DNA of 26,928 nt from an uncultured Collinsella sp. (GCA_958445895.1 CAUCTV010000016.1:1-26928), one strand, 5' to 3'; positions 6,844 through 15,028 are shown, counted from the first letter of the stretch. Numbers and translations: made by a program. The notes: generated by a model from the letters alone, not told the origin.

Positions 6844-6884
6844 AAAACCACCACAAAGGCGCCTGTCCCCTTTGTGGTGGTTTT
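6844..6884. repeat. REP-like palindrome between aroE-aroK and aroQ
   Basis: AAAACCACCACAAAGG and its perfect complement CCTTTGTGGTGGTTTT flank a 9-base centre, giving a 16-bp stem. The centre and arm together contain GCCTGTCCCC, the core of dispersed palindromes that I recall from many bacterial genomes, including Coriobacteriia. The T-rich 3' side also makes it terminator-like on both strands. It occupies most of the 64-base gap inside the operon. Confidence 0.7.
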
Positions 6885-6886
6885 GG

Positions 6887-8137
6887 TTAGAGAGCGGGTG
6901 GGAGGGTGTCGAGGAGGGCTTGGGCGGTGTTGGCGGCGCAATCGCGCGAGTCGATGAGGTAGTCGGCCCAGGCGCGGTAGCGCGGCATGCGCTGCTCGGC
7001 CAGCTTGTCGATGCCATCGCGGGCGGTGATGGGGCGACCCTTGTGGGCGAGTTCGTCGAGCTTACGGTTGAGCATCACGATCTGGCTGTTCTGGTGCAGT
7101 AGCGGGTAGTTCTCGTCGCGCGTGACCACGCCGCCGCCCGTGGAAAGCACCAGGCCGCTGCGCTTGGAGATGCCGGCCAGCGCCGCCGTCTCCTGCTCGC
7201 GGAAGGCCGCCTCGCCGCGCTCGACGATAAAGTCGGCGCAGGGCATGCCCAGGCGCTCCTCGAGGGCGCGGTCCAGGTCGATGTGCTCTCGCCCCGTGAG
7301 CAGGGCGATCTGCTCGCCCACGCGGGTCTTGCCCGAGCCCGGCATGCCAATCAGCGCGATGTTCTGCTCGCGGCGGGACAGACGCTCCGTTACGTCCAAG
7401 ATACGCTTGCACGGGGTAGCTTGGCCGGTGTAACGCTCGACAGCCTGTGCCGCTTGGGCCACGAGCATCAGTAGGCCGCCGATGCAGGGGATGCCGCGGC
7501 GCTCGGCCTCGAGCATCAGGCCCGTGCGGGCGGGGTTGTAAACAATGTCGATAACGCCCTCGAGCGCATCGAGCCCTTCGAGTGTGCAGGGCGCGTCGGG
7601 GCAGTGGGGGAACATGCCGGCAGGCGTGCAGTTGACGAGCAGGGCGGCGTCGGACTGCTGCGCGATGTTGCCGTAGTTGACCTCGCTTGTGCGACCCACG
7701 GGTACGACGATGGCGCCCAGGTCTCCCAGCACCATACTTGCCGTGGTGCCGGCGCCACCAGTGGCTCCGAGCACGAGAGCCTTCTTGCCGGCGACCTCAA
7801 CCCCCAGCTCCTCGACAAGGCACTGAAAACCGAAGTAGTCGGTGTTATCGCCGCGCAGACGGCCGTCGGGCAGGCGCGTGATGGTGTTGACGTTGCCCAT
7901 GCGCTCGGCGAGCGGGCTCAGCTCGTCCAGATACTCCATGACGGCGCGCTTGTAGGGGATGGTCACGTTGGTGCCCTCCCACTCGTCGCCCGTCATAAAG
8001 GCCGCGAGGTCCTCGGGCTCGCGCTCAAATCGCACGTAATCGAGCCCAGCGAGCTCTTTGTAGATGGTTGGGGTGTAGCTGTGGCCCAGCACGCGGCCCA
8101 GCACGCCGTAGGGGCGGGTTGCGGCGGTATCGGTCAT
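6887..8137 (-). CDS. aroEK: Bifunctional shikimate dehydrogenase / shikimate kinase (AroE-AroK fusion)
   Basis: This 416-residue protein joins two successive-pathway enzymes that are usually separate. Residues about 1-255 are AroE: NVTIPYK at 57-63 holds the catalytic Lys63, DNTDYFGF at 97-104 gives its partner Asp100, and GATGGAG at 124-130 binds NADPH. Residues about 257-416 are AroK: Walker A GMPGSGKT at 264-271, DLDRALEERLGM for shikimate binding, and STGGGVV. The N-terminal shikimate-binding pair is present as GHSYTP, where SxS is commoner. It reduces 3-dehydroshikimate to shikimate and phosphorylates it. The start codon directly abuts the pheA stop (TAGATG) and GGAGGT lies 7 bases upstream, so translation is probably coupled. 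Confidence 0.92.
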   Translation of the reverse strand: MTDTAATRPYGVLGRVLGHSYTPTIYKELAGLDYVRFEREPEDLAAFMTGDEWEGTNVTIPYKRAVMEYLDELSPLAERMGNVNTITRLPDGRLRGDNTDYFGFQCLVEELGVEVAGKKALVLGATGGAGTTASMVLGDLGAIVVPVGRTSEVNYGNIAQQSDAALLVNCTPAGMFPHCPDAPCTLEGLDALEGVIDIVYNPARTGLMLEAERRGIPCIGGLLMLVAQAAQAVERYTGQATPCKRILDVTERLSRREQNIALIGMPGSGKTRVGEQIALLTGREHIDLDRALEERLGMPCADFIVERGEAAFREQETAALAGISKRSGLVLSTGGGVVTRDENYPLLHQNSQIVMLNRKLDELAHKGRPITARDGIDKLAEQRMPRYRAWADYLIDSRDCAANTAQALLDTLPPAL

Positions 8138-9283
8138 CTAGAGCACCTCCGTATAGCTGCCAAAGTAGGTGAAGCTCTCGCACACGTCGTCGATTGAGTC
8201 GAGCAAGTCGTCGAGGGCCTTGCTGCCAAAGGGACAGTCCAGGTCAAAGTAGAACATAAACTCAAAGTCGTGCCCGGGGATGGGGCGGCTCTCGAGTTTG
8301 ATGAGGTTGATGTTGAGCGCGTAGAAGCGCTCGAGCACGCGGTAGAGGGCGCCCGGCTCATTTGCCGTGGTAATCATAAGCGAGGTGCGGTTGGCGCCGG
8401 GGTATACGCGCGGCTCGCGGCTGATGACGACGAAGCGCGTGTAGTTGTTGTCCGAGTCCTGGATGTTGGGCTCCAGCACCTCCAAGCCGTAGAGCGCCGC
8501 ACAGCTGCGCGAGGCGATGGCGGCGACGTCGGTGCGTTCGGAGTTGGCGACCATCTCGGCCGACATGGCAGTGTTGGGGTACTTGGTGGCGTGCAGGCCG
8601 TGGCCCTCGATAAAGCCGGCGCACTGGGCAATGGCTTGGCCATGGCTGTAGGCCTCGCGCACGTCGGCGAGCTTGGTGCCGGGCTTGACGAGCAGGTTGT
8701 GATCGATCTTGAGGCGCAGCGAGCGCACGATGTGGAAGTCGAACTGTGCGAGCAGGTCGTAGACGGCGTTGACCGATCCGGCAGTTGAGTTTTCGATGGG
8801 CAGCACGCCAAACTCGCAAAAGCCGTCGCGTACGGCGCGCATAACGCCCTCGAAGGTCTCAAAGAACGCGATATCGGGCACATCGAAAAGCTTGCACGCG
8901 GCGATCTGGCTGTAGGCGCCCTCTACGCCCTGACAGGCGACGGTGGCCGTTTGAGGGAAGGGCGTGTCGGAGGCTGCAGCCGTGGCGTGGGCCTTTTGCG
9001 AGACCGTGATGCCCTTGAGCTCGTTGATATAGCGCTGTTGCTCGGCCTTGCTCATGCTCATGAGGAGGCGGAACAGCGCGATGGTCTGCGCTTGGTAGCG
9101 CTCGGGCGCGCGGCCGGCAAGGTTGTTGAGCTTGGAGCGCTCGCGGGCGGGGTCGAAGATGGCCTTGCCCATCTCGATTTTTGACTTGGCGACCTCGGTG
9201 GCAATGTCCATGCGTTCGACAAAACTGTTGAGGAGCGTGGTGTCGATGCCATCGATGGCCTGGCGAATGTCGGCAAGGTCCAT
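8138..9283 (-). CDS. pheA: Bifunctional chorismate mutase / prephenate dehydratase (P-protein)
   Basis: PheA converts chorismate to prephenate and then to phenylpyruvate, the precursor of phenylalanine. The 381-residue protein has an AroQ-type chorismate mutase domain at about 1-95 (starts DLADIRQAIDGID). The prephenate dehydratase domain at about 112-290 carries GVEGAYSQ, ENSTAGSV and the catalytic NNYTRF. An ACT domain follows at about 300-381 with EPGALYRVL and the ESRP phenylalanine-binding motif. The ACT motif predicts feedback inhibition by phenylalanine. The ATG is supported by AGGAAAGGGG just upstream. It lies 39 bases after aroC and abuts aroE-aroK. It supplies the only chorismate mutase domain seen in the operon, so it may also feed TyrA. 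Confidence 0.94.
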   Translation of the reverse strand: MDLADIRQAIDGIDTTLLNSFVERMDIATEVAKSKIEMGKAIFDPARERSKLNNLAGRAPERYQAQTIALFRLLMSMSKAEQQRYINELKGITVSQKAHATAAASDTPFPQTATVACQGVEGAYSQIAACKLFDVPDIAFFETFEGVMRAVRDGFCEFGVLPIENSTAGSVNAVYDLLAQFDFHIVRSLRLKIDHNLLVKPGTKLADVREAYSHGQAIAQCAGFIEGHGLHATKYPNTAMSAEMVANSERTDVAAIASRSCAALYGLEVLEPNIQDSDNNYTRFVVISREPRVYPGANRTSLMITTANEPGALYRVLERFYALNINLIKLESRPIPGHDFEFMFYFDLDCPFGSKALDDLLDSIDDVCESFTYFGSYTEVL

Positions 9284-9322
9284 AGGGACCCCTTTCCTGT
9301 ATGGTTGCCCGGGGTGGGTGGA

Positions 9323-10420
9323 CTAAAGCTGGGTGGCGTCCTCGAGGAGGGCGTCCCAGATCGCGAGGGCGGCGGCTGCCTCGGCTACGGGGACGGCGCG
9401 CGGGACGATGCAGGGATCGTGGCGGCCGTGGACCGAGAGCTCGGCATTTTCCATAGCGTCCATGTCCACCGTCTGCTGCTCGCGGCCAATTGAGGGCGTC
9501 GGCTTTACGGCCATGCGCCACATGACGGGAGCGCCGGTCGAAATACCGCCCAGGATGCCGCCGGCGTTATTGGATTCGACCTCGATCTCGCCGGTTTCGG
9601 CATCGATTCGATACGGATCGTTGTTCTCGCTGCCGCGCATGGCGGCCACGGCAAAGCCCATGCCGAACTCCACGCCCTTTACGGCGGGAATGCCAAACGC
9701 GATTTGCGCGATGCGGTTCTCGATGCCGTCGAACATGGGGTCGCCGATGCCCGCGGGAAGCCCGTAGATGCCACACTCCACGATGCCGCCGATGCTGTCG
9801 AGTCCGTCGCGCGCGGCTAGGATCTCCTCGCGCATACGGCCGGCTGCCGCGGCGTCAATGCACGGCAGATCGTTCGTAAGGATCGCCTTGCGGTCGGCCT
9901 CGCGATAGACCATATCGTCCATCGGCAGGTCGGAGATGCCGCCGATCTGCGCGACGTGTGCCATGACCTGAATGCCGCGGGCCTCGAGTGCCTGCAACGC
10001 AATGCCGCCGGCGATGCACAGAGGTGCCGTTAGGCGGCCGGAGAAATGCCCGCCACCGGCGACATCGTGCATGTTGTGATACTTCACGCGCGCAGGGAAG
10101 TCCGCATGTCCGGGGCGGGGCTTGCGGCGAAGCTCGGAGTAATCCTTGGAGCGCGTATTGGTGTTCTCGATGATCGCGGCAATGGGCGCGCCGGTGGTGT
10201 GCCCATCGACCACGCCGGCGATAATGTGGGCGGCGTCGGCCTCGCGGCGCTTGGTCGCGGTCTCGTCACGGCCGGGGGCGCGACGGTCCAAAAAGGCCTG
10301 CAGTTGCTCCTGGTCAACAGCGATACCGGCGGGGATGCCGTCGAGCGAGCAGCCGATGGCGGGGGAGTGCGACTGGCCGAAGATGCTCAGGTGCAATACG
10401 TTGCCAAAGGTCGAGGACAT
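9323..10420 (-). CDS. aroC: Chorismate synthase
   Basis: AroC is a reduced-FMN-dependent lyase that turns EPSP into chorismate, the branch point of aromatic synthesis. The 365-residue length is normal. The N-terminal FGQSHSPAIG carries the first conserved histidine. RRKPRPGHADFPA in the first third and a GGGHFSGRLTAP stretch are also recognisable; the latter departs from the ASARETA form common in proteobacteria and is a known alternative. The start is 1 base from the aroA stop, with GAGGAGGAA overlapping the end of aroA, so it is translated in step with aroA. Confidence 0.93.
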   Translation of the reverse strand: MSSTFGNVLHLSIFGQSHSPAIGCSLDGIPAGIAVDQEQLQAFLDRRAPGRDETATKRREADAAHIIAGVVDGHTTGAPIAAIIENTNTRSKDYSELRRKPRPGHADFPARVKYHNMHDVAGGGHFSGRLTAPLCIAGGIALQALEARGIQVMAHVAQIGGISDLPMDDMVYREADRKAILTNDLPCIDAAAAGRMREEILAARDGLDSIGGIVECGIYGLPAGIGDPMFDGIENRIAQIAFGIPAVKGVEFGMGFAVAAMRGSENNDPYRIDAETGEIEVESNNAGGILGGISTGAPVMWRMAVKPTPSIGREQQTVDMDAMENAELSVHGRHDPCIVPRAVPVAEAAAALAIWDALLEDATQL

Positions 10421-10421
10421 G

Positions 10422-11741
10422 CTATTCCTCCTCGAGCGTGACTTTGCCGCCCAGCAGGCGGTAGTGGTCGAAGAAATCGGGATAGGACTTGTTGACCGCC
10501 TCGGCGCCGTGGATCACAACTTCGCCGGTGGCACGGCTCGCGGCGATAGCGGCCATCATGGCGATACGATGGTCGTTGTGCGAATCGACCTCGCCGCCGG
10601 TAAAGGCATCGACACCCTTGATGATGAGGTCGTCGCCGGCAATGCGCACCTGTGCGCCCAGCGCGGTGAGCTCATGGGTGGTGGTGACCAAGCGATCGGA
10701 TTCCTTGATGCGCAGGCGGGCGCAGTCGCGGATGAACGTACGCCCCTGCGCCAGCGATGCCACGGCAGAGATGACGGGCACCAGGTCGGGAATATCGTGG
10801 GCGCTCATCTCGAAGCCGGCGAGCTTGTCGGACTGCACGGTGGCGGCGTTAGTGGAACGCACGATGCGGGCGCCAAAGCGCGAAAGCGCGGCGAGCACGT
10901 TGCGGTCGCCCTGCGCGGAGCTCAGCGATACGCCTTCCACGGTGATGGGGTCGGAGCCGATGGCGCCGGCGCACAGCCAAAAGGCCGCATTGGACCAATC
11001 GCCCTCGACGGCCACGCTGCCGGGCGTGCGGTACGAGCCGCTGTTTACGCGGAAGTTTGTGACCTCGGGCTTGTCATTCTTGGCGGGGATGCGCTCGACG
11101 TTGACCTCGACGCCGAAGGCCTTCATGGCCTGAATCGTCAGGTTGATGTAGGGGCGGCTCTCGATGAGTCCGGTCACCTGCACGCAGGAGGGCTGGGACA
11201 GCAGCGGGGCCGCCAACAGCAGGCCCGAGATGTACTGCGAGCTCACATTGCCCGGCAGCGCAAAGGTTCCCGGGCGCATGCGGCCGCTCGTCTTGAGCGG
11301 AAAGCCGCCCAGACCCTGCAGGTCGCAGCCGGCGGCGATGATCTCGTCCGAGAGCGGGGAGAGGGGGCGGGCGCCCAGACGGCCCTGGCCCACAAAGATG
11401 GCCTCTGCTCCCAGCGCGCAAGCGACGGGCAGCATAAAGCGCAGCGTGGAGCCGCTCTCTCCACAGTCGAGCGTGCCGCCGGCAAGGGCCTTGAGCAGGC
11501 CAAATTCAACGCTTTTCATGGTTGGATGGACCTGGAAGCCATCCTCGACGGTCTCGATGCGGGCACCCAGCGCCGTAAGGCAGCGCACCGTGGCCTCGAT
11601 GTCGGCGCAGGTGGTATTGCAGGCGACGTGCGTTTCACCGTTGGCGAGCGCGGCGCAGATGATCAGGCGGTGCGCCATCGACTTGGACGCGATGGCGGGA
11701 ACAGTGCCCTTGAGCGGGGACGGGGTGATGCGGGCTAGCAT
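10422..11741 (-). CDS. aroA: 3-phosphoshikimate 1-carboxyvinyltransferase (EPSP synthase)
   Basis: AroA joins phosphoenolpyruvate to shikimate-3-phosphate. The 439-residue protein has SKSMAHR with the substrate lysine at residue 20, DCGESGSTLRF at about residues 92-102 in place of the enterobacterial LGNAGTAMR, RIKESDR at about residue 350, and DHRIAM near 395. These mark both halves of the two-domain fold. The first seven bases overlap the 3' end of aroB in another frame. AAGGGAG is 10 bases upstream of the ATG, inside aroB. Coupled translation within the operon is likely. Confidence 0.94.
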   Translation of the reverse strand: MLARITPSPLKGTVPAIASKSMAHRLIICAALANGETHVACNTTCADIEATVRCLTALGARIETVEDGFQVHPTMKSVEFGLLKALAGGTLDCGESGSTLRFMLPVACALGAEAIFVGQGRLGARPLSPLSDEIIAAGCDLQGLGGFPLKTSGRMRPGTFALPGNVSSQYISGLLLAAPLLSQPSCVQVTGLIESRPYINLTIQAMKAFGVEVNVERIPAKNDKPEVTNFRVNSGSYRTPGSVAVEGDWSNAAFWLCAGAIGSDPITVEGVSLSSAQGDRNVLAALSRFGARIVRSTNAATVQSDKLAGFEMSAHDIPDLVPVISAVASLAQGRTFIRDCARLRIKESDRLVTTTHELTALGAQVRIAGDDLIIKGVDAFTGGEVDSHNDHRIAMMAAIAASRATGEVVIHGAEAVNKSYPDFFDHYRLLGGKVTLEEE

Positions 11742-12841
11742 GCGGAAGCGTCTCCCTTCTGGCCGAGGCCCTCGGCAATTAAATCGTGGAAGGTGGAAAG
11801 CGGCGTGCGGTCGATGCTGCAGCGTCCAATGCCGTGCGGAATCACCAGGTCGATCGTGTCACCGGTGCGTTTTTTGTCGTGCAGCGCCTCGGCAAAGACG
11901 GCTTCGGCCGAAAGCTCGCAGCGAGTCTTGAGACCATGACGGGCGCAGAGCTCCTCGATGCGGCCGGGCAGCTCGGCGTCGCAAATGCCATGCAGGGCTG
12001 CGGCGCGCGTGATGATGCCCATGCCGATCGACACGCAGTTGCCGTGGCCGAGCTCAAAGTGCTCGCAGGCCTCGACGGCGTGTCCGGCGCTGTGTCCAAA
12101 GTTAAGCAGCTTGCGCTGGTTGGTCTCGCGCTCGTCGGCGACGACCACGGCGCGTTTAATGTCGATATTGCGGGCGATGATAAGCGCCACGCGGGCCACG
12201 TCCCGGTTGAGGAGCTCCAGCGTAAGCGGGGTCTTCTCCAGCTCGGTGAAAAGCTCGGGATCGGCGATCACGGCGTGTTTGACGACCTCGCCGCAGCCGT
12301 CGGCGAACTGCTCGGGCGTGAGGGTGGCCAGGCATCCCACGTCGGCGATAACCACGCTCGGCTGCCAAAAGGCGCCGGCCAAGTTCTTGCCGGCAGCGAG
12401 GTCGATGGCAGTCTTGCCGCCCACCGACGAATCCACCATGGCGAGCAGGCTTGTTGGGATTTGCACAAACTTGCAGCCGCGCATGTACGTGGCTGCCACA
12501 AAGCCCGCCACGTCGCCCACGACGCCGCCACCGAGTGCCACGATCACGTCGGAGCGCGAAAGCTCGTGCTCGGCCACAAACTCCAAAATGGCAACATAGG
12601 TTTCGGCGCGCTTATGGGCCTCGCCGGCCTCGAAGGTGCAGATGCTCACCTCGTAGCCTGACGCCTCCAGGCTCTGCTTAACGGGCATCTGGTAGAGCGG
12701 GCCCACGTTGGTGTCCGTCACGATGACGGCCTTGGTGCCGCCGGCGGTGGCGCGCACGAGCGGCCCCGCCTGCTCCAGCAAAAACGTGCCAACATGCACC
12801 TGGTAGGGGCGTGCGGTGTCGATATCGATGGTAATCGCCAT
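11735..12841 (-). CDS. aroB: 3-dehydroquinate synthase
   Basis: AroB cyclises DAHP to 3-dehydroquinate using NAD and a divalent metal, the second pathway step. The 368-residue protein shows ALGGGVVGDVAGFVAATYMRG for NAD binding, PTSLLAMVDSSVGGKTAID for substrate binding, and the three expected metal ligands in GCGEVVKHA, GHSAGHAVE and LGHGN. The ATG at 12841 has AAAGGA 9 bases upstream. It lies 36 bases after tyrA and overlaps aroA by 7 bases. Confidence 0.94.
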   Translation of the reverse strand: MAITIDIDTARPYQVHVGTFLLEQAGPLVRATAGGTKAVIVTDTNVGPLYQMPVKQSLEASGYEVSICTFEAGEAHKRAETYVAILEFVAEHELSRSDVIVALGGGVVGDVAGFVAATYMRGCKFVQIPTSLLAMVDSSVGGKTAIDLAAGKNLAGAFWQPSVVIADVGCLATLTPEQFADGCGEVVKHAVIADPELFTELEKTPLTLELLNRDVARVALIIARNIDIKRAVVVADERETNQRKLLNFGHSAGHAVEACEHFELGHGNCVSIGMGIITRAAALHGICDAELPGRIEELCARHGLKTRCELSAEAVFAEALHDKKRTGDTIDLVIPHGIGRCSIDRTPLSTFHDLIAEGLGQKGDASAC

Positions 12842-12877
12842 AAGCTTCGGTCCTTTCGACCTGGCGTGATGGGTGGT

Positions 12878-13798
12878 CTAGTGGGAGGCCTCGTCGTCGA
12901 GTGCGCGCTTAATGCGGTCGCCCTCGGCAAGGAGATTCTCCAGATAGCGCTGGTCGCGGTCCTTGAGCGCACGGCTGTAGGCGCCAAGCGACTCGATCAG
13001 ATGGTCGATTTCGAAGGCGAGTGCGTCGGCGTCGTCGATCATGAGCTCGGACCACATTTGCGGGTTGAGGTGCGCCACGCGGGTGAGATCGCGGTAGCTA
13101 CCGGCCGAAAAGCCGTGGTGGATCTGGGCGGTCGGGCTCTTTACGTAGGCGTTGGACACCACGTGCGCAAGCTGGCTCGTAAAGGCGATGACGCGGTCGT
13201 GCTCGGCGGCGCTAGTCACGCTGAACTTGCCAAAGCCCAAGGGGCGCACCATCTCGCGCACCTGGCCCAAAAGCTCCAGCTTAAGCGCATCGTCCACCGC
13301 GGGCGGCACGAGCACGAGCGGCGCGCCCTGGAACAGGTCGGCGCGGGAGTGCGCATAGCCCGAGTACTGCGTGCCCGCCATGGGGTGCGCGCCCACAAAG
13401 TAAAAGCCGTGCTCGTGCGCAAGCTCAAAGGCGCGCTTGCACACGATGCCCTTGACGCCCACCGTGTCGATCACCACGGGGCCCATGATGGCCTCGGTGT
13501 CGGTGTCGGTGGCGTCGGCGAGTGCCTGGGCATGCGCTTCGAGCCACTCGATGCAGGCCTCGGGGTAGCAGGCAAGGACGATGATGTCGCACTCGCCGAG
13601 CGTCTTGTCGTTAAGCTCTCCGGCGACAGTGCCCATGCTGGCGGCCGTCATGACATCGTCATCGGGGTCCCAGGCCAGCACGCGGACGCCCGCCTGCGCA
13701 TAGCCGCGGGCAAAGCTGCCGCCGATGAGGCCCAGGCCGACGATGCCGGCGCACTTGGGGCCGCCCTGGTTAACGCGCGCGTTTCTCACTGTACCCAT
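12878..13798 (-). CDS. tyrA: Prephenate dehydrogenase
   Basis: TyrA oxidatively decarboxylates prephenate to 4-hydroxyphenylpyruvate, the precursor of tyrosine. The 306-residue protein has a Rossmann NAD(P) site, GIVGLGLIGGSFA, near residue 18, followed by DTVGVKG and the catalytic histidine in GAHPMAG. The C-terminal helical domain is present but there is no chorismate mutase domain and no ACT domain, so any tyrosine control probably acts elsewhere, for example on DAHP synthase. The ATG is 3 bases after the DAHP synthase stop, the tightest join being typical of coupled genes. Confidence 0.92.
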   Translation of the reverse strand: MGTVRNARVNQGGPKCAGIVGLGLIGGSFARGYAQAGVRVLAWDPDDDVMTAASMGTVAGELNDKTLGECDIIVLACYPEACIEWLEAHAQALADATDTDTEAIMGPVVIDTVGVKGIVCKRAFELAHEHGFYFVGAHPMAGTQYSGYAHSRADLFQGAPLVLVPPAVDDALKLELLGQVREMVRPLGFGKFSVTSAAEHDRVIAFTSQLAHVVSNAYVKSPTAQIHHGFSAGSYRDLTRVAHLNPQMWSELMIDDADALAFEIDHLIESLGAYSRALKDRDQRYLENLLAEGDRIKRALDDEASH

Positions 13799-13801
13799 GG
13801 G

Positions 13802-14824
13802 CTACTCCATGGTCTCATGGCAGACAACCTCGCGAATGGCTCGGATGCGGCGCATGGTGTCGTCGAACTGATCGGGGGTGAGGGCCTGAGCGCCGTCGGA
13901 CCAAGCGTGGCTCGGGTCGTCGTGGACCTCGATCTCCAGGCCGTTGGCGCCGCAGGCGGTCGCGGCGAGCGCCATGGGCTCGACATAGCGGGTGTAGCCG
14001 GTGGCGTGGCTGGGGTCGGCGACGACGGGCAGGTGCGACAGGTGGTGCAGCACCGGCACGGCGTTGAGGTCGAAGGTGTTGCGGGTGCGGGTCTCGAAAG
14101 TGCGGATGCCACGCTCGCACAGGATGACGTTGTCGTTGCCCTCGCTCATGATGTACTCGGCGGCCATGAGCAGCTCGTCGACGGTGCCGGCCATGCCACG
14201 CTTGAGCAGGATCGGGGTCTTGGTCTTGCCGACCTCTTTGAGCAGGGGGAAGTTCTGCGCGTTGCGGGCGCCGATCTGCATGACGTCGATCTTCTTGTCC
14301 AGGAAGACCTGCACGTCGCGCGGGTCCATGATCTCGGTGACGATCGGCATGTCGAGCTCGGCAGATGCCTCGCACAGCAGGTCCAGGCCGGCGGGACCCA
14401 TGCCCTGGTAGGCGTACGGGGAGGTGCGGGGCTTGTAGGCGCCGCCGCGCAACATCGTGGCGCCGGCGGCCTTCACGCGGCGGGCGATGCGGATGAGGTT
14501 CTCGCCCTCGACGGAGCACGGGCCGGCGATGACCTGGAACTGGTCGCCGCCTACATGTACGCCGTGGCCGCAGTCGATGACGGAGTCCTCGGGGTGGAAC
14601 TTGCGGTTGGCGCGCTTGAACGGCTCGGAGACGCGCTGCACGCGCTCTACGACGTCCATAGACTCGAGCAGAAACGGGTCGATCTTGGTCGTATCGCCCA
14701 CCAGGCCGATGATCGTCTCGTTCTCGCCGCGCGAGACATCGGTCTTCAGACCCTTTTTCTCAATCCAGCTGACGATATGGCTGACGGCCTCGTCGCTGGC
14801 GCTCTGCTTTAAAATTGCAATCAT
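13802..14824 (-). CDS. aroF: 3-deoxy-7-phosphoheptulonate (DAHP) synthase, type I beta with N-terminal regulatory domain
   Basis: This enzyme condenses PEP with erythrose-4-phosphate, the entry step of the shikimate pathway. Of its 340 residues, about 1-75 (MIAILKQSASDEAV...) form a ferredoxin-like domain as in the Thermotoga-type enzymes, where it binds tyrosine or phenylalanine for feedback control. The catalytic barrel follows with AGPCSVEG, RGGAYKPRTSPY, KRGMAGT and ADPSHATG. The longest frame begins at 14872, but I chose the ATG at 14824: the family starts at this methionine, GAGAGG lies upstream, and the longer form would cross a terminator-like hairpin. It is the first structural gene of the operon. 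Confidence 0.93.
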   Translation of the reverse strand: MIAILKQSASDEAVSHIVSWIEKKGLKTDVSRGENETIIGLVGDTTKIDPFLLESMDVVERVQRVSEPFKRANRKFHPEDSVIDCGHGVHVGGDQFQVIAGPCSVEGENLIRIARRVKAAGATMLRGGAYKPRTSPYAYQGMGPAGLDLLCEASAELDMPIVTEIMDPRDVQVFLDKKIDVMQIGARNAQNFPLLKEVGKTKTPILLKRGMAGTVDELLMAAEYIMSEGNDNVILCERGIRTFETRTRNTFDLNAVPVLHHLSHLPVVADPSHATGYTRYVEPMALAATACGANGLEIEVHDDPSHAWSDGAQALTPDQFDDTMRRIRAIREVVCHETME

Positions 14825-14834
14825 GGTGTGCCTC

Positions 14835-14897
14835 TCACCTCGATGGATAACCCTTGCAAAAACGGCCCGCATCGCGAGCCGTGTATATATGGTGCAT
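14835..14897 (-). CDS. Candidate leader peptide ORF upstream of the aro operon
   Basis: A 20-codon open frame beginning MHHIYTARD and ending GYPSR stops 10 bases before the DAHP synthase start. Its ATG falls about where transcription should begin from the promoter at 14906-14934, and no Shine-Dalgarno site precedes it, so it could be read as a leaderless message. It contains two Tyr codons and one Phe codon, not a run. The terminator-like hairpin lies inside its coding sequence, so a translating ribosome would cover the stem. The peptide has not been recognised from any family; it could be chance. Confidence 0.35.
   Translation of the reverse strand: MHHIYTARDAGRFCKGYPSR
14858..14881 (-). 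terminator. Possible transcription attenuator before aroF
   Basis: On the minus strand CGGCTCGC, a GAT loop and GCGGGCCG form an 8-bp stem (one G-T wobble), followed by TTTTT. It sits between the promoter and the first aro gene, in the sense direction of the operon, which is the layout of an attenuator. No obvious alternative antiterminator stem was found by eye. Confidence 0.6.
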
Positions 14898-14905
14898 GAG
14901 AGTTT

Positions 14906-14934
14906 ATACTATCTGATTCGCTTTTGCCTTCTAA
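14906..14934 (-). promoter_or_regulatory. Promoter of the aro operon
   Basis: Minus-strand TTAGAA (14929-14934) and TAGTAT (14906-14911) are 17 bases apart. Initiation would fall near 14897-14900, on or next to the ATG of the candidate leader ORF. An overlapping TATAAA is an alternative -10. Confidence 0.5.
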
Positions 14935-14987
14935 AGTGAGCCGTTGCGCCGCGTCTTCCCCGGAATTGCAAAGCTTTTTCTTTTATT

Positions 14988-15017
14988 TTGATAGCCCGTG
15001 GTGCACTTGGGTATAAT
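14988..15017 (+). promoter_or_regulatory. Promoter of the tRNA-Arg(CCG) gene
   Basis: TTGATA (14988-14993) and a perfect TATAAT (15012-15017) are separated by 18 bases, with the tRNA starting 12 bases downstream. It is divergent from the aro operon promoter. Confidence 0.8.
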
Positions 15018-15028
15018 GCCAACCGTTG

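Noticed and set aside
10146..11738. A 530-codon open frame on the plus strand, antisense to aroA and part of aroC
   Set aside because: It shows the same shadow pattern, with no recognisable domain and a composition set by the opposite-strand codons.
12794..14812. A 672-codon open frame on the plus strand, antisense to the end of aroB, tyrA and aroF
   Set aside because: It mirrors the codon bias of the GC-rich minus-strand genes, is low in complexity (Val, Gly, His, Ala) and has no domain or ribosome site. The minus-strand genes have clear catalytic motifs.
14825..14872. Longer start of the DAHP synthase at 14872
   Set aside because: It would add 16 residues with no family match; the ATG at 14824 has GAGAGG upstream and gives the typical N-terminus.
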